A stretch of DNA of 64,000 nucleotides from Endotrypanum monterogeii (Eukaryota; Euglenozoa; Kinetoplastea; Trypanosomatida; Trypanosomatidae): contig CM007320.1 of assembly GCA_000333855.2 (NCBI GenBank), positions 2,372,164 through 2,436,163 on the forward strand, in the 5' to 3' direction. The position numbers and the translations under genes were made by a program. Under the pieces are notes generated by a model, which did no database searches, was not told the origin of the DNA, and worked only from the letters and a program-made list of their open reading frames with translations. Of the stretch, positions 48,764-57,517 are shown piece after piece (the first letter of the stretch is position 1; the number at the start of each line of letters is the position of its first letter).

Positions 48764-51010
48764 ATGGGAATGGTAAGAGGCCGAGGCAGCTCTCACAGCA
48801 GTCGTGGCGGCCGCGGTGGTGCTGGTGGTCACAAACCGCGCGGCCGTACGGAAGCCGCATCCCACGAAACCACCTCAGCTCCAGTGAAGCGTTCTCTAGT
48901 ATCCGCGTTTCCAGTCATCTCTCGGGGTAGTGACTCTGTTACGTCGACGGTGCCAGCTGGACGTTCCGCTCACCAGCAACAGTCGCAGCGCAGCCGCAGC
49001 GGGCTCGATGACAATGACGAATCTCCGCCAGTGGCAGTGAGTGCGCGCCGTGGACCGGCGGCGGCTGCTGAGGAAGAGAGCAGCGGGTTTATCCCACCTA
49101 GCTTGTATGCAGGGAAGCGCGGCCGAGGCCGCGGCTTGGATCGTGGGGGCCGTGGCAGAGGTGAGGGGCAAGGTGGTGATGGCGGGCGTCATCATGGTGG
49201 CCGTGGAGATTGCGCACTCCCCTCGCGCTACGGTGGTCATTCCAAGGGATCCTCCAACGAACACGAGAAAACGAATGTCAGCCCCACAGAATCGGGCGTT
49301 GACTCGACCGCCGCTAAAGGTAACAGCCACACGCGTGTCATCACAACGGTTACTGCGGACGGCACGGAGCTTCCCAAGAAGCTCAACACAAAGGTTTTCA
49401 TGGACGGTTTGCCCTACACGTACGCCAACGAGCCTGGCAAGCCTACGCTGGAGGACGAAGTGCTACAGTTCGCCTCTGCGTGGAAGGTAGGCAAGCCGCT
49501 GCGCCTCATCAAGAAGCCTGGGCAGGGCTTTGGTTTTCTTGTGCTTCAATCCCCCAATAGTGTATCTACCGCTGTGCGAGTGTTGAATGGTCGCAAGTTT
49601 CTCGGTCGCTCCCTTCGGGTAGAGGAGCCAAAGCCGAAAGACTATGAGAGGATGAGCGACATTGGCGGGATGAAGGATATGGGCAAGGACAGCTTTACGC
49701 GACAAGTGCTTCTCACGGATTTGGCCAAGGTGGCACAGCCAGAGATTATTCGCGAGGTGCTGCGCGACGTGGCTCCGCAGTTGGAGAAGAGGTTGGAGGC
49801 CATCAAGATGACCTCACAGAACCGAAAGGCATTTCTGACCTTTGAGACGGAGGCTGAGGTGGCACCAGCCATTACGTTCCTCGACGGCTTTCACCTCCTT
49901 GGGCGGCGGATCAGCGCTACCAAGGCTGCGGCTCCAGGCTCGCTGCCGTATTCACACGGCGGCGCCGGACCATCACGTACAGCTGGCGCCCTGGCTGCAC
50001 GGGGAACCACTTCTGCCTCATCCAAAGCCGGCGGGCCTACGGCTGAAGAGGTCGAGGAGGACGACGAGGTCACCGTTATGCCGCTTGGCTTGGAGCCTGC
50101 CAAGACAACCCCTGCTGCGCTTTCACCTGCCGCAACTCGTCGTCGCGTACAGGCTGAAAATGCTCCAGCGCCTGCCCCTGGTGTCCGCAGTAACGTCACT
50201 GGTCGGACGGAGAAATACAATCTTCTCGACGACGGTCCCAAGGATGTCTATGTGGGGAATATCGGCGAGGATGTGACGGAGGCGCAGCTGCGGCACCACT
50301 TCGCTCCATGCGGGGCCATACGAAAATGTGAAATCTTGGTCCACCCAGAGACTCACTTGTCTAGAGGCATCGCTCACATCGAGTTCGCGTTGCCCGCTTA
50401 CGCGGCGTACGCACAGGAGCGCTATCACGGATCTCGTCTGCGCGGCTGTGTTCTACGTGTTGACCGCGGCGAGGCGGCAAGTGTGCCTCTTGTGGCGGAG
50501 TTGCCCCCCGAGGAGGCTGAAGACAACTACGACGAGGACGCGTACATGGCGCGCTACGGTGTCAAGGACAAGAAGAAGTACTTCACAGGTACGTCGTTGG
50601 CGGCCGAGATGGGGGCGTATCCCGACACTGAGGATACCGATGACACGGATGACGAACTTGAGGGTGCGCTGGTGGGGCGTGCCAAGGATGCTCCGAAGAA
50701 AGGTGGCAAGCGGCAGCGTGGGGATTCCAAGAGAGCGGCGCTGGTGGAAGCACCGACCAAGCGCACGCGTGCCGAGGCGCAGGTCTCAAAGGCTAAGTCA
50801 AATGCAGCTGCAGTGGCAGCTAAGGAGAGCGATGATGATGATGATGATGAACATTTCTTTGATGTCGACACTGTCGAAGTTTCAGCCGGGGGGGCGTCCG
50901 TCAGAGGCTCGTCTCACGCTTCAGGCAAGAAGTTAGCGAAGAGAAAGGGTACTGCAGCGGCTCGAGGGCGGCTTGTTAAGGGCAAGCAAAAACAAATTAA
51001 GAAGTCGTGA
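48764..51010 (+). CDS. RNA-binding protein with three RRM domains, probably nucleolar
   Basis: 748 residues. The N-terminal ~150 residues are rich in RG/RGG (RGRGSSHSSRGGRGGAGG, then GRGRGLDRGGRGRGEGQGG), an RNA-binding and methylation-prone region. RRM1 (about 210-290): KVFMDGLPYTYAN then GQGFGFLVL. RRM2 (about 313-394): RQVLLTDLAK then RKAFLTFE. RRM3 (about 493-575): KDVYVGNIGEDVTEAQLRHH then SRGIAHIEF. Between RRM2 and RRM3 lies an Ala/Pro/Glu linker. The C-terminal ~150 residues alternate acidic runs (Asp encoded by gat repeats near 50831-50849) with Lys/Arg clusters, as in nucleolar proteins such as RBM34/Nop12; this naming is inference. Likely role: rRNA or mRNA processing. Confidence 0.88.
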   Translation: MGMVRGRGSSHSSRGGRGGAGGHKPRGRTEAASHETTSAPVKRSLVSAFPVISRGSDSVTSTVPAGRSAHQQQSQRSRSGLDDNDESPPVAVSARRGPAAAAEEESSGFIPPSLYAGKRGRGRGLDRGGRGRGEGQGGDGGRHHGGRGDCALPSRYGGHSKGSSNEHEKTNVSPTESGVDSTAAKGNSHTRVITTVTADGTELPKKLNTKVFMDGLPYTYANEPGKPTLEDEVLQFASAWKVGKPLRLIKKPGQGFGFLVLQSPNSVSTAVRVLNGRKFLGRSLRVEEPKPKDYERMSDIGGMKDMGKDSFTRQVLLTDLAKVAQPEIIREVLRDVAPQLEKRLEAIKMTSQNRKAFLTFETEAEVAPAITFLDGFHLLGRRISATKAAAPGSLPYSHGGAGPSRTAGALAARGTTSASSKAGGPTAEEVEEDDEVTVMPLGLEPAKTTPAALSPAATRRRVQAENAPAPAPGVRSNVTGRTEKYNLLDDGPKDVYVGNIGEDVTEAQLRHHFAPCGAIRKCEILVHPETHLSRGIAHIEFALPAYAAYAQERYHGSRLRGCVLRVDRGEAASVPLVAELPPEEAEDNYDEDAYMARYGVKDKKKYFTGTSLAAEMGAYPDTEDTDDTDDELEGALVGRAKDAPKKGGKRQRGDSKRAALVEAPTKRTRAEAQVSKAKSNAAAVAAKESDDDDDDEHFFDVDTVEVSAGGASVRGSSHASGKKLAKRKGTAAARGRLVKGKQKQIKKS

Positions 51011-51097
51011 TGGATGCAGCGGGGCATGTGCTAGCTTTCTTGTTTATATGCGACGACGAGGTGATGACAAATTCACCTCCGCAGCGAGTAATTCCAT

Positions 51098-51098
<1 letters not shown>

Positions 51099-51139
<41 letters not shown>
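51099..51139. repeat. (TA)n microsatellite
   Basis: A pure TA tract of about 40 bp about 90 bp after the RRM gene stop codon, so probably in its 3' UTR. Confidence 0.9.
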
Positions 51140-51141
<2 letters not shown>

Positions 51142-51596
51142 GTCGATTCTTTGATGCACACCTTCCTTCGAGGGGAAAAATAATAAGAATTGGCAGTAAA
51201 ACTTGTTCTGAGGGACATTAAAAAAAAAAAAAGACAATCTGGACCAAATCATCATTTCATTAATGCGCATATTCGGAAGGCACACGTCATCTTTTTCTTC
51301 CCCTTGTTCACAAGTGCCCCCGTCTTTTTTATTTTTATTATTATATGGCGATTCACGGCGTAGCCATGTGGGGTTAACCATATTCAGCAGTGGAGGATGT
51401 TTTGAGCTGGGTGGTGCAGCGGTGCTTCCCTCGATAGGCCACAGCGCGGGCTGGCGTCGAGTACCCAAGGACATCACCTCGCAGTCTCCACTCCTCCACT
51501 CGTATCCGGTGCGTTTTTCTTTCTAGGTAATGTTTTCTACGTTTTCTCGAACTCGCTTAACTTTCCTTCCTTCCACTTCGAACTGTATTTGCTCTC

Positions 51597-51966
51597 TCTG
51601 CGTGCATTTCTCTCTACCTCTCCTCCACTGAGCTGTCCTGTGACCAGGCAGAAATGGGTTAGAGAACGGAACAAGCGACGCTGCCTTTCTGTAAGAACCC
51701 CAGTCACCTTGCTAAACGAGGGTGCGGGGTACGGTGGACGTGGAGTGGAGACAAAGGCACATGACATGAAAAAGTTTCCCTATTACACACGCACACACAC
51801 ACATACACATACGGATCCGCATTAGCGCAACCAAATAAAAAAAATATGGTTGGCTACTCTGTTTTTTCTCGGCCGAAGGAGCTGCCTCGCAAGCCAGTTA
51901 TTCGACGTACTCGAAGCTGGCGCGGTATTATGCAAGTTGGCTTCGATGACAGTCGCGCCGGCCGAA
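51597..51966 (+). repeat. left copy of a ~370-bp direct duplication
   Basis: It contains a 5' spacer plus the start of the small membrane protein gene (ATG at 51846, open to the gap). The right copy is 52055-52415. I count only a handful of differences: among them t/a in cagaaatggg versus cagaaaaggg, t/g in ctattac versus ctatgac, one extra A in the A-run, and three substitutions in the last 40 bases before the gap. Confidence 0.85.
51846..51966 (+). pseudogene. gap-truncated duplicate 5' end of the small membrane protein gene
   Basis: The frame begins MVGYSVFSRPKELPRKPVIR, identical to the intact gene at 52295, and runs 40 codons to the unknown bases. Three of the last bases differ, changing Arg to Gly, Asn to Asp and Asp to Gly. 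It is either a real second tandem copy interrupted by the gap or, more likely, an unmerged contig end of the same gene. Confidence 0.6.
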
Positions 51967-52054
51967 NNNNNNNNNNNNNNNNNNNNNNNNNNNNNNNNNN
52001 NNNNNNNNNNNNNNNNNNNNNNNNNNNNNNNNNNNNNNNNNNNNNNNNNNNNNN
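51967..52054. other. assembly gap (88 N)
   Basis: Unknown bases between the two copies of the duplicated block. Confidence 0.95.
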
Positions 52055-52415
52055 TCTCTCTCTACCTCCCCTCCACTGAGCTGTCCTGTGACCAGGCAGA
52101 AAAGGGTTAGAGAACGGAACAAGCGACGCTGCCTTTCTGTAAGAACCCCAGTCACCTTGCTAAACGAGGGTGCGGGGTACGGTGGACGTGGAGTGGAGAC
52201 AAAGGCACATGACATGAAAAAGTTTCCCTATGACACACGCACACACACACATACACATACGGATCCGCATTAGCGCAACCAAATAAAAAAAAATATGGTT
52301 GGCTACTCTGTTTTTTCTCGGCCGAAGGAGCTGCCTCGCAAGCCAGTTATTCGACGTACTCGAAGCTGGCGCGGTATTATGCAAGTTCGCTTCAATGACA
52401 GTCGCGCCGACCGAA
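52055..52415 (+). repeat. right copy of the ~370-bp direct duplication
   Basis: It starts tctctctctacctcccctcc and continues through the gene start at 52295; near-identical to 51597-51966. Confidence 0.85.
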
Positions 52416-52711
52416 ACAAGATCGGCCTACAGGCTTTTTTCTGGGCACCGGTGCGCATTTTTGGTTTGGGTGTCATCGCTACCTGCAGTCTGTATTACCT
52501 GATGGGACACGACAGTTTCTTGCACACGCTGCTCGGCTATGAGTCGGAGATGCAGTACGAGGCACGTGTGAATCCCCTTGGGGAGGGGAGTTCACAGAAC
52601 TTCATGATATTAGATAGAGACCGTGCGTGGAAGTCGCCTGTGCGCAATTTGGAGCAACCGCTGCATCCCGTGCGCGAGTTTGATGTGCTGCGCGATCCCA
52701 AGTCTATATGA
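52295..52711 (+). CDS. small single-span membrane protein, function unknown
   Basis: 138 residues. The N-terminal ~42 residues are strongly basic (RPKELPRKPVIRRTRSW). One transmembrane helix lies at about residues 45-69 (LQAFFWAPVRIFGLGVIATC then SLYYLM). The remaining ~70 residues are polar, ending in DVLRDPKSI. A basic N-terminus followed by one helix is common in mitochondrial inner-membrane proteins, but I recognise no family. The whole 5' region and first 40 codons are duplicated left of a gap (51597-51966), so gene copy number is uncertain. Confidence 0.78.
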   Translation: MVGYSVFSRPKELPRKPVIRRTRSWRGIMQVRFNDSRADRNKIGLQAFFWAPVRIFGLGVIATCSLYYLMGHDSFLHTLLGYESEMQYEARVNPLGEGSSQNFMILDRDRAWKSPVRNLEQPLHPVREFDVLRDPKSI

Positions 52712-53347
52712 TGACGGATCAGCAGCGAGAACGGATAGGGGTCCCAATGGCTCTTAGGCATGAGATGGGTGAACGAGTGTACACCGATCCTCGCTGGGGT
52801 TGTCCAGGCCAGCAGCACCTGAGAGAGGGAGTGCATGTGTAGTGTTATCATTTCTCCCATCGATCTCCTCGTCTCAGAGAGCTCCACACGTGCACAGTCA
52901 GTCCCTTGTGAGCAGAGGGACATTTCGTTGGCTTCCTCGCATCAAGACCCCCCCCCCCCCCCACCACACACACACAGAAGGTTACCGATATGCTTTCCCT
53001 ATGTTTCATTGGCTTCCCTTTGTCTATCGCTTTTTCTCGCTGTTATCTGAGACAGTGTAGCAGCTTCACGCGTGTATCTGTACCCTCGAGCTCTTGGCGG
53101 GTGGCTGGATACGAAGTAGATCAACGAGAACATGTGCTCGAGTGTGAAGATCGGCACACACTCTCGTTCTGAATACCCATGCAAGAGGCCCTACAGCTGG
53201 GGAGATCCCCTCTGCTAGGCGCCTATTTTCGATATCGAGAACAAGAATAATTCTCACATATATAGTTGCTGCTGTGGTGACTTCAGTAAAGTGAGATCGC
53301 CGTGCAGTAGACGGGAGCGACTCGGCGCCCACAGTTTTCTAGTGACC

Positions 53348-53393
<46 letters not shown>

Positions 53394-53616
53394 TATACAT
53401 ACATACGCGCAGCAAAGCAAAGTCAACAACAGGAAAACAAAAACACTGCACCTGTTGAGTTTTCTGGAGAAATGTACACTGATTATACCTCTTGTGCTTA
53501 CCCAAGCTGTAACTGCGCGTGCGTTGTTGAGTATATCATTTCCTCTATATGCAGATCTTTTCTTTCGGTACCCACTACGATTTCCCCCCTTTTCCATTTC
53601 TGATCGATATATATAT

Positions 53617-53651
<35 letters not shown>

Positions 53652-54033
53652 CTATGGTGGTTGGATTGTGCATCTAAACTCCTACATATTCTTGCGATGT
53701 TGTCTTTGTGAAACACCATTATTGTCACCGCCAGTAGTGACGCTCCGTCAAACAGTTCGTGACACTTATCCGTCACTCAGGCAGGTGAGGTGCACGTCAC
53801 AACATACACGTTTGCAGACAGACGCCCACTTGTATCTCTACAGCTCCCCGCTGTTCACCCAGCTGAGCATCGAGGAAGGTTTTCCGCTATTGTATCAACG
53901 GCATCCCCCCCTTCCATTCCCAGTTCCGCCTTCACAGAAGGCACCAGCCCAACAGTGTGTAGCTCTCAGCTTTTGACAGCCGAGCTGTGTTCTGCCTTTT
54001 TTTTTTCCTGCACAAAAAAAAAAAAAGATAACC
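52712..54033. other. spacer, no gene seen
   Basis: About 1.3 kb with a C-run (52949-52962), a CA tract (53352-53383), an (TA)n tract (53605-53650), poly-T (53997-54007) and an A-run (54014-54026) ending in AG seven bases before the radial spoke start codon. The segment 53060-53260 is non-repetitive but has no coding frame. Confidence 0.75.
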
Positions 54034-55821
54034 ATGTCGGGTTTGGATGATAATCAAATTCGTCAGTCGGCCCTCTGGGGCCACATGACACAGGTGCTTT
54101 CGCAAGTGATTCGCGAGAGGCCCGTCAACGCGATGGAGGCGTTTGGAGCGGCTTCCAACCATTTCTTGTCTGGGAGCGCTGTGCCACCCATGAAAGAGAA
54201 GATGTATGTGGATCCGAAGCCTGCCGCTCGTCCCGTGGCTCCAGCAGATTCCTTCACGAACACGCGCTGGGCTGCCAACACAAATATCGCATTGGCACCA
54301 CCACGACCGCCACGTCGCCCGCGTCGAGCCAACGGTGAATACGAGGAGGAGGAGGAGGAGATGGAGGGCAATGCGATGGATGGGGAAGGTCAGACACGCG
54401 TTGACCTTGCGGATCATCCTGGTTCCCTTAGTGATGTCGTTACAGAGCAGCAATATTTCAACCGAGTTGGCCTCGGTTTGTCGCAGGTGGACGCGTACCG
54501 CCTGTTCGTTGGACTGCGCCAGCTGATCCGGTCTGAGCCGTTGTCGTCGGTGCGCTTTTGGGGTGTGATTACCGGAAGCTCCTATGACTACTACATTGCA
54601 GAGTGCAAGGTGGACGTAGATCGCATGCAGGAGAATGCTGACTTGATCGGCGGTGACGACGGAGAGGATGATATGGAGGAGGAGGAAGAGCACGCTCCCA
54701 TATCGGTGATCGCTGACGTACTGTGTACAGTGGTGGGGAACCGTTGCGCCCGCCGCGGACCGCGCCCGTCAACGCCTGCGGAGGAGGCTGGTACCGGCCT
54801 CAATGCCATGTGCTACTACGTGGCGACGAGTGAGGATCCCATGACCTGGACTCGCCTGCCGGACGTCAGCCCGCATCACATTGCCATCGCCCGTGTCATT
54901 CGCTGCCGGTTTTCCGGTAACCTCGAAGCCCCAGTTCACGGCCACCCGCGGTTCTTAGGCAAGGAGAAGCACTATCTGCGTGCTCAAATTGCCCGCATCA
55001 GTAGTGCGTGTTCTATCGCACCAGTGCAGACCTTCACCACAGAGGGTGCGATGCCTGACGTCGAGGAGGACGAAGAAGGCGCCGCGCCTCGCCCGCCGCC
55101 GACGGCGGTTCCAGCCTACGCAGCGGTTCCCCCCCTGCTCCCTCAAGAGACTCCCGACGAGGATGACTCTGAAGCCATCGCGGCTGTGGAGGCGTGGTTC
55201 AAAGGGTACGCAAAGGAGGAGCTGATGCAGGCGAAAGGGTGGTCGCATATCGCACCTTCAATTTTGAACTGCGGCCGCGTGACGACAGCGCCATTACCGG
55301 ACGAGGAGGAGATGGATATGGGAGAAGAGGAAGATGCGCTGGGCGACGGTATGGCCGAATCTGCGCCGCAACCGCCACCGGCACCTGAGATGATCGCGCC
55401 ATTCCTGTCAGACATAAGCCTTGATACCCCACTTTCCTACCCTGGGCACAGCCGCGCTAACCTCAGCGCCTGGACCTTCCGCAAGGCCTACGAGGGGGAG
55501 GGGAGTTTAACTGCTGTGTACGTGGCCAAATCTCTTCGTTGGCCCGGTGCAGCTACGTATGCAGTGACGACCGCCGGCCGGCCTGGCGCTTCTTACCAGA
55601 TGATGTACTGTGGCACAGGTCTTAAGGACATGGAGGGCGCGTACTACGCACCACCCTTGCCACCTCCGTGCTTCCGCGAGTACGCCGAGGCGCCCGGGGA
55701 GTTCGAAGGCCAGCGGGACTGTACGTTAGATGAAGAAATGCGCTACGCTCCACCTCCCCCACGTCCATCAGCGGTGGACGATGATGAGGAGGACGAAGGC
55801 AATGATGATGACTACGCATAA
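54034..55821 (+). CDS. radial spoke head protein RSP4/6
   Basis: 595 residues of the RSPH4A/RSPH6A family. Family features visible: an N-terminal region with LWGHMTQVLSQVIRERPVNAME; the core FNRVGLGLSQVDAYRLFVGL (about residue 141) and VRFWGVITGSSYDYYIAE; WTRLPDVSPHHIAIARVIRC; FLGKEKHYLRAQIARIS; HIAPSILNCGR; and LSYPGHSRANLSAWTF near the end. Several Asp/Glu-rich inserts and an acidic tail (DDDEEDEGNDDDYA) are present, as in other members. The radial spoke head links outer doublets to the central pair and transmits control signals to dynein in the motile flagellum. Trypanosomatids carry a fused or single RSP4/6 gene. Confidence 0.95.
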   Translation: MSGLDDNQIRQSALWGHMTQVLSQVIRERPVNAMEAFGAASNHFLSGSAVPPMKEKMYVDPKPAARPVAPADSFTNTRWAANTNIALAPPRPPRRPRRANGEYEEEEEEMEGNAMDGEGQTRVDLADHPGSLSDVVTEQQYFNRVGLGLSQVDAYRLFVGLRQLIRSEPLSSVRFWGVITGSSYDYYIAECKVDVDRMQENADLIGGDDGEDDMEEEEEHAPISVIADVLCTVVGNRCARRGPRPSTPAEEAGTGLNAMCYYVATSEDPMTWTRLPDVSPHHIAIARVIRCRFSGNLEAPVHGHPRFLGKEKHYLRAQIARISSACSIAPVQTFTTEGAMPDVEEDEEGAAPRPPPTAVPAYAAVPPLLPQETPDEDDSEAIAAVEAWFKGYAKEELMQAKGWSHIAPSILNCGRVTTAPLPDEEEMDMGEEEDALGDGMAESAPQPPPAPEMIAPFLSDISLDTPLSYPGHSRANLSAWTFRKAYEGEGSLTAVYVAKSLRWPGAATYAVTTAGRPGASYQMMYCGTGLKDMEGAYYAPPLPPPCFREYAEAPGEFEGQRDCTLDEEMRYAPPPPRPSAVDDDEEDEGNDDDYA

Positions 55822-57517
55822 CCAATTCATGTCCTCCACGACCGGCCAGTCTCGGTCACTCAGGGAGAAGGGAAATATTGTCAGGTTCATGGAAACAAGA
55901 CAAACCAAATCGCTTTCCTGGAGTGTGCACGCTTCTTCTCTCGCTGCTGTGACTCGATCCTTTTCGCTTTTTTTTTTCCGTCTTTGCTGTGTATGTGTAC
56001 CGGTGTGCACTCCCGTACTGCTGTCCTCCCTCCTCCACTTCTCCGTTTTTCCCTAGCTTCACAGTAAGTGCTCACATGCGCATGCACCTGTTGGGTGTAT
56101 GTGTGTGGAGCTGGGGAAGAGGAGCAAGGGGAGGAAGCGGAACGGCAACGGACACCTGTATACACACACACACACACACACACACAGGCAGCAGGCATGT
56201 ACACTAGTTTCTCTGTAGGATTCTTTTGCTTGCTCGCATTTGGGATGTACATAGAGAAGATATAGGGCCAGAATGCAACCAGGGAATATTGCTGTTTCGC
56301 ACCACGCTGGTGAAGAGGGTCGTGATTGTGGTGGATGATCTGGATGGTCTGTCGCGTCTTCCCAATGGTGAAGGAGATGACAAAAGTAGGGTTGGATGGC
56401 TGCCTCTCATTCCCACTTCCTGGGTAGTTCCTCAACTGATGCAGACACATCGCTTTTTCGTTCCGCCGCACGACTTGTTGTTGTTTTGATTCATGTACCG
56501 CTTTAGGGGTGCACGCGTGAGGGAAAGTGAGGGCATATCGCACACGCACACATATCTTTTGTGTCGCTCTCTCCTCCGCTAGATCGCCAATGTGATGTAA
56601 CAAAAAAGGGGGGGGGCTTGATCGGTGGGTGGGTGACGACACAATATCAATGAGTATCTTTGTGTGGTATATATTTATGTTTTGTTTGCGTGCGTGTATC
56701 TCCTGCCTCTTTCTTCGAGTTCTTTTTTAGATACCGTGTTGAGGGGGTGGAGGGACATGAAGATTATGTGGTAGCCTTTTTTTGATCGACTGAAACCAAA
56801 TAATAAAAAAAAACAACTTCACTGACACATCAGGATAATCCGGCTTTGCCGGTGATTCGTTAGTCTAGGCACGCCTAACACCGCAGTGGTTGCTATGGTC
56901 GGAGAAGTCGCCAGCATTCTCAAAAAGGAGCTTTGTGTACATCTGATAATTCAGAAGTAAGGAATAGCATGAGGAAGGGTTCATTCGTGCCTTGGGGGAG
57001 GCTTGTCTACAGAAACATAAAGCACATGAAGAGCTGTTCGATGCGAAATTGTTCAACGTGCGCATAGCTCTCTTTTGGCTTCTTCTGTGTCTTGTTGTGC
57101 CAGTGTTTCCCCTTCAGTCTATCTCTGCTCTCTATTTTTCGTATGTATTTTTTGTTTCCTGCTGACTATACCGCCTTCACCTGCGCGTGATATGGTTTGT
57201 TCTCTTGTACACACACACACACACTCTCTCCTCTCTCTCTCTCTCTCTCTCTGTCTCTTTCTCTTTCTTCCTGACCCAGGTACAATCGTCTTCCTGTGGT
57301 ATTGCCTTTTTTTTTGACTACCGCTCGTGCTCATTGCTGCTCTGAGGATTTGGTGACGTTAAACGCGTCAAATTCTTTTTTTTGTCTGTCCTTTACCGCA
57401 TTCTCCTCTCTTGCCTTCCCTCATCTTCCTTGTTGCAGCACCTTATACGTTTTTTTTTTTCGGTTTCCGCGTTATCCTCAGACAGACCGTCCCCACCCCT
57501 CCTCTCCTCTTTTCCTG
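55822..57517. other. spacer, no gene seen
   Basis: About 1.7 kb. Contents: poly-T (55970-55978), CA tract (56162-56186), G-run (56609-56617), an A-run near 56803-56812, CT-rich tract (57223-57256), T-runs (57306-57315, 57450-57460) and AG at 57480-57481, the probable splice acceptor of the transporter gene. The first ATG after it is 57518. Confidence 0.75.
57450..57481 (+). promoter_or_regulatory. probable spliced-leader acceptor of the phosphate transporter mRNA
   Basis: An 11-T run and pyrimidine-rich sequence followed by cag (57479-57481). The frame is open well upstream (to 57296), but this site makes 57518 the first start codon in the mature mRNA. Inferred from the polypyrimidine-AG rule. 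Confidence 0.5.

Larger units (their letters stand above)
51011..52294. other. spacer with a duplicated block and an assembly gap
   Basis: It holds a (TA)n tract (51099-51139), an A-run (51220-51232), and a block from about 51597 to 51966. That block includes the first 40 codons of the next gene and recurs almost identically at 52055-52415. The 88 unknown bases at 51967-52054 separate the copies. The partial reading frame at 51846 is not counted as a gene. Confidence 0.75.

Noticed and set aside
51846..52110. Reading frames that run through the 88-N gap
   Set aside because: Translation through unknown bases is meaningless; the left part duplicates the gene at 52295.
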